From positions 1 through 14,220 of the forward strand of contig JALCCG010000405.1 of NCBI GenBank assembly GCA_023212695.1: DNA of 14,220 nucleotides, in the 5' to 3' direction. The translations under genes and the position numbers were made by a program. This document shows positions 9,801 to 14,220 of the stretch, piece after piece; position 1 is the stretch's first letter; each line of letters begins with the position of its first letter. This DNA is from Sporisorium sorghi. Taxonomy: Eukaryota; Basidiomycota; Ustilaginomycetes; Ustilaginales; Ustilaginaceae. The notes under the pieces are model-generated. The model saw nothing but the letters and a program-made list of their open reading frames with translations. It was not told the DNA's origin and did not search any database.

Positions 9801-12402
9801 CGACGAGGATGCGGATGAACTCATGCTCCTGCGCCATGAGCGGCTCGAGTGACATGAACTGATTGGGTCCACGGTGATAGTCGAGCGGAAAGCGGATCAC
9901 AACGATTCGAGCATTGGTCAGCGGGATGAGGGCCGCCATGCGCTTGGTCGCCACGTGCTTGGTGCAGACGTAGCCGTCCACGTACTCGGAATCGTCTGGC
10001 TTGCCGCCTGGAATGCGCTTGATTTTAACGAATTGGCGAATGTCGCGGCTCTGATCCTCGCGGGCATCGGGTTTGACGCGCGAGACGGTGGTGAGGACAA
10101 AAGGCAAGAGCACGTCGCACCATTTGCGCACGTTGCGAATGCCAGACTGGGTGAGCGTCTGCTCCATCATCTTGCGCAGATGCTCCAGAGCGCGGTGGGT
10201 GATCGATGCCTCGAGAAGCGCTGGTGTGATGCCTTCAGCGCAGATGCGAAGCTCGCGATAGAACTCGGGAATCTCGTTGTGATCGTGTGGTGCATCTTCA
10301 TCTTCGTCTCTCTGCTGTTGCTGCTGATGTTGTTGTTGCTGTGGCGCAGGTGGGATCGGAGACTCGACGCGACCGTTGCCGTGAAAGTGCGAACGGATCA
10401 GTACGCTAGCCTGCCCAGGGTCGAGCGATGCAATGGTGCGGAGGGAGCGCATGCGCGATCGCGTGACAGGGCGCGTTGTCTCGCTGACCAGACGGAGACG
10501 TGGATAGTCGGAAGTTGACTGGATCGCAGATGGCAGATCGTGCTCAGTAGCGGAAGAGGGGAAGGCCACCTTCACGGTGCCATCCTTGGCCTTGGCGGCA
10601 GATGAAGCGCCTCTTGCGCTGTCGGGTGGACTTGTCGGTGGAGATGCCGCCCCATTCGCGCTCGACGTCGTAGCACGAGGTGTATGATGGGCGGACCCGT
10701 TCACGAGACGCGAGACGAGCTGGGATGGCGCCGCCTCGTCGTCTTCCGGGTCCGGACGCGCGGGAGCCAGCTCCTCCTCGTCCATACCTTTACGGAAGGG
10801 AGCGACTGGCGGAGCGTCTGCTTTCTTCTTCCTTGCACGTTCCTCTTGGTCGGCGTTCAGATTGTTGTGCATGTCGGCCGCAGCGAACCCAAAAGGGGCG
10901 GACATGCTCGCACTCATGCCCAAGCTGAATGCAGATGGACCTGCCGAAGCGCTGGCAAAGAGATGGTTGGCAGCGAACTGTGCTTGAGGACTTCGAATCT
11001 GCGCCTCGAGCGGAGCCGAGATCATGTCCTTGTCCGGCTGAACGCGGTTGGGGTTCTTGCTGGCGCGTTGGGCGACTAGATTCAACTTGTTGTGACGCTG
11101 ATCCTCGAGCTCGTGTCGATCGTACTCTTCAAGCATGCGCTTGCAAAAGTTGCAGGCGCGGATGACACCATTGATGTTGAAGCGTTTGCCCTGGAGGACA
11201 TTGGACGCGCACCGGCCACAGAAGATCTGACCGCAGATGCGGCAGTGGTGCTTACGGCGGAAAGCAGTGAAGACGGAGAGACACTCGCGACACTCTTTGG
11301 CGTTCTCGTCTGCCATCCAGAACTTGCGGCTGAGTCCTTCGCCTCGCATGCGACGCACGATGGCATCTGCACTGGTCTGAAGACCGATCTGTGCCTCGGA
11401 GCGGCTGGCAAGATTGTCTTCGATCGTGTCGCTTCTATGGAGTCGGGTAGAGCTGCTGCGGACGGATCTGGTGTCGTCGGCAAGGATGTCTTTGGAGAGA
11501 GGGAAGCCGGGAATGGCAGACCAGCCGTGCTTGGCGAGATGGGAACGGTCGATGGCGCCGTCGATGCTTCCTCGCAGCATGTACAGCGTGTCGCGGGACG
11601 AGTCTGGGTCCATGTCACCGTCGTCTGCGATGACGGATTCGCGGTCGTCGGTATAGCTGCCTGCGATGCCAGCAGTGTGGGATCGAGCATGAATGGCTGT
11701 GGCTGGGGATGTGAAGGTGACAGCGGGCGCAGGAGCGACTGTTCGGAGCATTAGGGGCAAACCACGGGAAGCGGAGGTGCCGGCACCAGCCAAGATGCCC
11801 GATGCGGAGCGCGACGTGGCTATCGAAGTCGAGCTATGAGATGGTTGTAGGCCACGCTCGCGAGCAGGTCTCGCAGCGCCACTATTTGGGCTGACTACAT
11901 CGTTGCGAGACCTCGACGGTCCAGCTTCGGCGGGGCCGGAGCGGTTGATGGGAGATTGGATGCGCTGGTTGGATGTTTGGCTGCTCTCGGGGTACTCTTC
12001 GATGTTACTGAGTCCGCGCGCTGGACGTGCCATGGAGGCTTTTCTGTGCTGCGGCATTGAGGCGAGTCGATTTGCGCCGAGGTTGGAGGTGGACGCAAAG
12101 GGCTGGGAGAGGTCGACGTTGGGTGATTGGTGTGCTTGGCGAGAGGATGGTCTGGCAGAGTAGGTGCCTGAGCTTTGTCGAGATGCCGTCTCAGCAGCAT
12201 CGTTGCTAGAGTGGTGTGGCGATTCGGCATCGACAGCGAGACCGCCTGCGAGGGCCGACTTGACGCGGTTAAAGAGGCTGCCGAGTGCAAATGATGTCTC
12301 GTGCGTGTCTTGGGTGTCGTCGAGGAACCCAAACGTGGTAAGCCCTTCCTCGTTGACAGCGTTTGACGACATCGGAGCACGAGGTCCTGCCGTCGTCGAC
12401 AT
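3835..12402 (-). CDS. FAB1: 1-phosphatidylinositol-3-phosphate 5-kinase Fab1/PIKfyve
   Basis: This 2855-residue protein makes PI(3,5)P2 from PI3P on endosome and vacuole membranes. Domains in order: FYVE zinc finger at about 355-425 (WMAD 362-365, RRKHHCRICG 382-391, RAC 415-417, eight Cys in four pairs); TCP-1-like domain at about 710-1110, the Vac14/scaffold-binding module in known Fab1, with the CTIVLRGAD motif; Fab1-type Cys-rich region at about 1390-1740 (Cys pairs 1487/1492, 1534/1537, 1569/1574); and the PIP-kinase domain at about 2490-2855 with GKSGSAF (2620-2626), K2637, DLKGSTRNR (2711-2719), MDYSLMVGVD (2772-2781) and IID at 2791-2793. All key residues look intact. Yeast Fab1 is about 2280 residues; the excess lies in Ser/Pro/Ala-rich linkers (about 1-350, 430-700, 1130-1390, 1750-2450). 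No introns are evident. ATG 12402 has a weak context (T at -3); Met11 is the alternative start. There is no DEP domain, as in other fungi. Confidence 0.97.
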   Translation of the reverse strand: MSTTAGPRAPMSSNAVNEEGLTTFGFLDDTQDTHETSFALGSLFNRVKSALAGGLAVDAESPHHSSNDAAETASRQSSGTYSARPSSRQAHQSPNVDLSQPFASTSNLGANRLASMPQHRKASMARPARGLSNIEEYPESSQTSNQRIQSPINRSGPAEAGPSRSRNDVVSPNSGAARPARERGLQPSHSSTSIATSRSASGILAGAGTSASRGLPLMLRTVAPAPAVTFTSPATAIHARSHTAGIAGSYTDDRESVIADDGDMDPDSSRDTLYMLRGSIDGAIDRSHLAKHGWSAIPGFPLSKDILADDTRSVRSSSTRLHRSDTIEDNLASRSEAQIGLQTSADAIVRRMRGEGLSRKFWMADENAKECRECLSVFTAFRRKHHCRICGQIFCGRCASNVLQGKRFNINGVIRACNFCKRMLEEYDRHELEDQRHNKLNLVAQRASKNPNRVQPDKDMISAPLEAQIRSPQAQFAANHLFASASAGPSAFSLGMSASMSAPFGFAAADMHNNLNADQEERARKKKADAPPVAPFRKGMDEEELAPARPDPEDDEAAPSQLVSRLVNGSAHHTPRATTSSANGAASPPTSPPDSARGASSAAKAKDGTVKVAFPSSATEHDLPSAIQSTSDYPRLRLVSETTRPVTRSRMRSLRTIASLDPGQASVLIRSHFHGNGRVESPIPPAPQQQQHQQQQQRDEDEDAPHDHNEIPEFYRELRICAEGITPALLEASITHRALEHLRKMMEQTLTQSGIRNVRKWCDVLLPFVLTTVSRVKPDAREDQSRDIRQFVKIKRIPGGKPDDSEYVDGYVCTKHVATKRMAALIPLTNARIVVIRFPLDYHRGPNQFMSLEPLMAQEHEFIRILVARIIALRPQIVVVEKTVSRTALELLEKEGIVVVWSVKADAIRAISRCTQADIITSIDRLALDPRIGRCRYFNVETFQHASRPEWSKSFMRFEGTPKQLGCTIVLRGADGTKLSRVKKILTMMIFVAYNLRLEGHVMADEGAAMETIYSDSSLLNGSRPCGTVEAGTSNTAADELQRLLEVNDLESGDEPSSQLGRISDNKTFVLQSRARILRALSIYETTLITSSVCIQIPAPYIILQLKRVNDRLMELLAQQEAEELQRILKDEGKLQDKPATPPASITELPDDAAADEKGNGDTPTPTAQTATSSQSNGVPLLSPAKGDIANPLESPSAGDLTPKYETPGTRTHDTIVEEGEESSSDAAPSSPRAITPQPDPEPASSAQTDSQVDVAEQAGPLPSRLQRRDGSDATVMIETASPLVSGPNTTTPTPRPSSPAHSRSKDSSNVTADASAAVASNTTSNLDSADVSINRSVSAPVSEVPTRHPSPAPGSLLSRVSQGSSATVEPSAASLLNTIKQESLPTFDLFSLLKAPSQIAKESEFAITVGRHRASLIEWGGYLDIQPDAVSPFNHKRIQIIVTRHCTLTPRPCEGPNLASIEFYGEHDETLGEHIERLAANSAKGCAVKGCGKNNVLHYNTFVHNRIRIQVVLERFVCPLPNEENRLLSWSYCKVCENATPVALVTAETWSFSFAKYLELYFYRHDHCKTQLCEHDFYRDQVRYFAYQNMAVRFHSEEVDNLFEVTMPHFKLFIDPEVQCNIKNQETAAFVRKNQAYWDSVMARIRALGNDACSDAAGVNREKNRAIVFEMIRRCELDRREVEALVAELYEFSPATDVLCLNQARRMLQEKVVKWDVDFIEFEKNCIPSEKDIRRITTTHLKRLFSEKDTSEATVRSETTSSTLPPAAEIDESSTDAAENKPKGRESEKASTSAGEKNASSVNAQAMEALALAGADLSVVPMLSDLVTHTAETPMSEVPPTLAAPADVVAAKGQSKGNGVDASEGVSRSKTVPMQLNKVGGADAATAKYRDGNFDDETDVADLSPVEVRPMISRRALSNPVTAPSSPTYVKSRSAFEAVSFPRADESSCTEGELAGSITGLIRRFDSPRRYTTGTPSNGAGGGIASSSAADIPSLRAEGNGSLRRPSLRRGKTEEVMSPHAKELQKSRKTSGAYEEGADSGVNSPSATPGAGGRSSRLPRAKRTDSSTSTATVGRRSGSATPNKSAQLPPPSSYRPPKGEGLKAGPRPIIGRSAASAAAAAAAAAVNTSAPSAGTANRNQSGAYQSDGAGSSRNVGSASGSRVPIARRSEHGHGTRSRVSTIAKHFDRISKEAERERERQHRLLLAQRAKRARPVAMTRARVEVFSSVREAVRDDESEPDSAAENTADDGASAADDESEDDDEDDSEEDLPKEEASSFGAKRGLALPSGRRSQGRTDAKQPKSSRSEVAGKHVKSKPAEPQGETGKGPAPTSETADPSPALDQDLEGDGTVKARRGVAPSEAAANAGADLSASVASAATAAAATSSSQADDACTIASQETGRATNISPPAPASELESDAQSIAASSLATTSNNTQLTLPSYLRSGFTSDSDSMPSLERSFLKTLSGFWAFRTGEMVPLEYPMLNSEHVFTDSDVIFREDEPTSIVAFTLSSMQYKERLKGMRNEGPQVREKDEALMPGNASIAGSTDGWGMVDLETNELESTLKKEGRHFRCEFESGSTRLWCKILFAEQFDALRRTCGCDVSVVESLSRCFKWDSSGGKSGSAFLKTRDNRLVVKQLSRFEMDAFSKFAPQYFAYMSQCISRGRRTALAKIFGCFRIGFRNPQTGKSLKLDCFVMENLFYGVEGIRSYDLKGSTRNRYVQETGKESEVLLDENLIETSHLNPIFIREHSKKLLRASLYNDSLFLADMNVMDYSLMVGVDRQNKQLVVGIIDFVRTYTWDKRVESFVKETALLGGAGKGEPTIITPPDYRTRFLTFIDKALLLMPDHWVEDWAL
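6025..6051 (-). repeat. Poly-Ala tract inside FAB1 (residues 2118-2126)
   Basis: Nine consecutive Ala codons within a longer Ala-rich stretch of the linker between the Cys-rich region and the kinase domain. The codons are mixed GCN rather than one repeated triplet, which argues against recent triplet slippage. Confidence 0.85.
10312..10341 (-). repeat. Poly-Gln tract inside FAB1 (residues 688-697)
   Basis: Four Gln, one His and five Gln, encoded by mixed CAG/CAA codons, followed by an acidic Asp/Glu patch. It lies just before the chaperonin-like domain, in a disordered linker that starts after the FYVE finger. It is likely to vary in length between strains. Confidence 0.85.
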
Positions 12403-12760
12403 TTATGGCCTTATCGTCGTTGGGTGCAGAGAGGAAGATTTGGTGGCGTGGTGAGATGGAGAGCTCGGCTGAGTAATGATGGACGTCGAGCTTGAGGAAG
12501 ATTGATCGAGTCTGGATGAGGAAGGCTGAGCAACGCACGCAGGCAAGGAAGGGGTTCCCCCCAAAAAAAAAAAGTGAGCTGCAGCTCGCGTTTGGACCCT
12601 GAATTTTGCTTTCTCGTGCGAAATGTGGCGCTTTTGTTTGATCTGACGGCCTCACATCTTGCGGCAGAAAATCGTCCTGCTGCTCACTCTTCAATGCTGT
12701 CTATCTCTTGAAGGACCCATGGCTTTTTTTTTGGCAGCTCTGATTCATGAAAGAGTGTTT
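12403..12760 (-). promoter_or_regulatory. FAB1 upstream region (probable promoter and 5' leader)
   Basis: Positioned immediately upstream of the FAB1 ATG on the minus strand. It holds A11 (12563-12573), T9 (12724-12732) and the 27-bp block 12648-12674 that resembles 3708-3735 upstream of CCT7. There is no coding sequence. A 5' intron cannot be excluded, but I found no convincing donor/branch/acceptor set. Confidence 0.45.
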
Positions 12761-12981
12761 TTTTGGTCACGACTCAAGTCTCTGGCGAAGGAAGACATCG
12801 GCGAGAGTAGCGGCACAGCGGAGGAAGTGACCATGTTGCTCTAGAAAGTCAAGCTCGATGAAATCACGGCAGAAAAAAGAGGACACGAAAAGCATCGTTC
12901 GAGATCGATCGGCATCGGGAATGGCATCCCCAGAAAGACCCGATCGGCACCAACCCGCATCAAAGGCATGCTCCTTCTTGC

Positions 12982-12997
12982 CGTGACTTTTGTCACG
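12982..12997. repeat. Inverted repeat CGTGAC-TTTT-GTCACG
   Basis: A perfect 6-bp inverted repeat around TTTT. It contains TGAC/GTCA half-sites of the kind bZIP proteins bind, but the 4-nt spacing and single copy leave its role open. Confidence 0.6.
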
Positions 12998-13363
12998 AGG
13001 AAGACCGTCTCATACCAACGGACGCAACATATCGTCCTGCCAATGCAGTTTGTTTTCATGCGATCGGCTGTGCGGGAAGGAGCCCAGCTTCTATCCAGAA
13101 CCGGCCCGGAGATCGTGCGTCACAGCTCAGTGCGAAGGAACGTTGCTGTTCAGGATTCAAGCTCAGTGCGCATTGGCTTTGCGGAAGGGATCGTTTTCCG
13201 ACGAGGCGAAGCAACACATCAACACCGAGACAAAAGAAGCGCGAGGAAGAGCGCGTCGGCTCTGTGCCACTCGTGCGAGTCAGCGCCGCCCCTTGCTCGA
13301 CCAGAAAGCCCCTTTTCTTTGACTTGGGACGTCAGGAGGCGACGGGCCACAAAGAAATCGGGG

Positions 13364-13395
13364 GCAGCACCGCAGCACCGCAGCACAGCAGCACA
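13364..13395. repeat. Tandem octamer GCAGCAC(C/A) x4
   Basis: Four head-to-tail copies of an 8-bp unit differing only in the last base (C, C, A, A), followed by a partial GCACA. A short minisatellite in non-coding DNA. Confidence 0.85.
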
Positions 13396-13438
13396 GCACA
13401 CTCCGCCTTTGAAAAAAAAGAAAAAGAACATGCACAAA

Positions 13439-13440
<2 letters not shown>

Positions 13441-13477
<37 letters not shown>

Positions 13478-13489
13478 CTTTTTTTTTTT
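13441..13489. repeat. T37-C-T11 homopolymer tract
   Basis: Thirty-seven T, one C, then eleven T. It is preceded 15-30 bp to the left by A8-G-A5 (13412-13425), which could pair with it in single-stranded form. Its length is prone to slippage and sequencing error. Confidence 0.9.
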
Positions 13490-13746
13490 CTCAAGCCTCC
13501 TGCACGTGAGCATGAGCCGATGCACACCAACACAAACAGCCTTTCCACGACTGGTCGACAAGACTTTCGTCAAGCTTCACATCGTCGGTCAGCCTGTGGT
13601 CTGGGGGTTGATCGGCAGCCAAGTATCCGTCCTATAGGCCGAAAGGTCGAAAGAAAGACGAGTGATGACGCTGTTTCATTGCGAGTGCGATCCAGCGGTG
13701 TTGATCGACACTGCCTTGCTGGATTGTTCGATCATACTCTTGCTGA

Positions 13747-13764
13747 CATGCTCATGCTCATGCT
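13747..13764. repeat. Tandem hexamer CATGCT x3
   Basis: Three exact copies of CATGCT in non-coding DNA, within the same segment as the TGATCGAC-like octamers. Confidence 0.8.
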
Positions 13765-13912
13765 CTTAACTCCAATCACCGTTGGTCGATCATCTGACGT
13801 TGTTGAAGCAGTTTGTTTGTTTTGTCTCGCAATGATCGACAGATTGCCACAGCAGCCGAGTTCGAGAGAGCGTGTTGGATGTTGATCTTTTACGCATCAA
13901 CACACTGGTCAA

Positions 13913-13951
13913 GTGCCGAGTGTCCCCCTCGATTGCGTTGAATCTCGGCAC
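13913..13951. repeat. 8-bp perfect inverted repeat with 23-nt loop
   Basis: GTGCCGAG (13913-13920) is matched by CTCGGCAC (13944-13951). It is flanked by two smaller inverted repeats, 13880-13902 and 13964-13979. No transcript or factor can be assigned from sequence alone. Confidence 0.6.
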
Positions 13952-14095
13952 AAACGTTTTGCAGATCCTCCTCAGGATCCCTTGCATTGATCAACACAGG
14001 AGCTCGTGCGCCCCCCCCCCCATCGTCGAGCGATTCTGCTCATCCACGCTCCGCAGTGAGAAGGAAAAGGTGGCGCTTGGAGGCCCCTTTGTTGT

Positions 14096-14096
<1 letters not shown>

Positions 14097-14127
<31 letters not shown>
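14097..14127. repeat. C31 homopolymer
   Basis: An uninterrupted run of 31 C near the right edge, with a C11 run (14011-14021) just before it. Real length is uncertain, as for the C24 run at the left edge. Confidence 0.9.
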
Positions 14128-14128
<1 letters not shown>

Positions 14129-14163
14129 CCCTGGCGGCTGGGGGTTGTCTGAAACAAAGAAGG

Positions 14164-14188
14164 CCCCCCCCCCCACCCCCACCCCCCC
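14164..14188 (-). repeat. C11-A-C5-A-C7 tract (G-quadruplex-capable on the minus strand)
   Basis: On the minus strand this reads as G7-T-G5-T-G11, long G runs with one-base loops that satisfy the usual G-quadruplex pattern; the plus strand could form an i-motif. Folding in vivo is unproven. Confidence 0.7.
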
Positions 14189-14220
14189 TTCCTCCCTTAA
14201 ACCCAACGACTCTTATCCCA

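Larger units (their letters stand above)
12761..14220. other. Long intergenic region without a convincing gene
   Basis: About 1.46 kb in which the longest open frame (12968-13885, plus) runs through the T37 tract as poly-Phe, has no recognisable domain and is not credible. I found no tRNA, 5S rRNA or snoRNA. Contents are low-complexity runs (T7 at 12758-12764, T37, C11, C31, C11-A-C5-A-C7), an octamer repeat (13364-13395), small inverted repeats and a group of TGATCGAC-like octamers (13609-13840). A promoter for a plus-strand gene beyond the right edge is possible. Confidence 0.6.

Noticed and set aside
12906..12951. Direct repeat CGATCGGCA(T/C)C at 12906-12916 and 12941-12951
   Set aside because: Two copies of an 11-bp word, 10 of 11 matching, in DNA rich in GATCG words; not distinguishable from background composition.
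13441..13489. T37 tract as the poly(A) tail of a minus-strand retrotransposed copy
   Set aside because: No coding remnant is visible to its right, and I could not find a target-site duplication.
12968..13885. 305-residue plus-strand open frame in the right intergenic region
   Set aside because: It crosses the T37 tract as poly-Phe, has no domain or gene-like codon pattern, and depends on the exact length of a homopolymer.
13880..13951. tRNA-sized segment of about 72 nt with inverted repeats
   Set aside because: The stems do not fit a cloverleaf and there is no proper T-loop or anticodon arm.
14190..14220. CCCTTAAACCC near the right end as telomeric repeat
   Set aside because: It is a single irregular occurrence with no tandem CCCTAA units.

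Overview
The window reads as nuclear DNA of a basidiomycete fungus, most probably a smut or smut-related yeast (Ustilaginomycotina). The support is indirect: three long GC-rich genes with no visible introns, C/G-ending codons, eukaryote-only families (a CCT chaperonin subunit and a Fab1/PIKfyve lipid kinase), and poly(dA:dT) tracts in the intergenic DNA. Nothing in the sequence fixes the species.

Layout, left to right. 1-348: 5' flank with a C24 run (67-90) and a C-rich leader. 349-1416 (+): an ADAL-type (N6-methyl-AMP deaminase-like) metallo-deaminase. 1417-1581: a short convergent gap. 1582-3264 (-): the eta subunit of the cytosolic CCT/TRiC chaperonin (CCT7). 3265-3834: the CCT7 promoter and the FAB1 3' flank, with a T18 tract. 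3835-12402 (-): a very large FAB1 phosphatidylinositol-3-phosphate 5-kinase of 2855 residues with FYVE, chaperonin-like, Cys-rich and PIP-kinase modules joined by long low-complexity linkers. 12403-14220: about 1.8 kb without a convincing gene, holding the FAB1 upstream region, short repeats, a T37 run, small inverted repeats, a cluster of TGATCGAC-like octamers, and a C31 run plus a G4-forming stretch at the right edge.

The three genes are housekeeping functions (modified-nucleotide clean-up, protein folding, endolysosome/vacuole phosphoinositide control) and do not form an obvious pathway. One point of contact is that CCT7 is a chaperonin and its same-strand neighbour FAB1 carries a chaperonin-derived domain.

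I see no mobile element, CRISPR array, toxin, viral remnant or new multi-gene system. The most interesting signals are compositional. All three genes shift from C-ending codons in the 5' part to G-ending codons at the 3' end, abruptly so in the deaminase gene. The intergenic DNA carries unusually long homopolymers. A partly conserved element of about 28 bp lies upstream of both CCT7 and FAB1.
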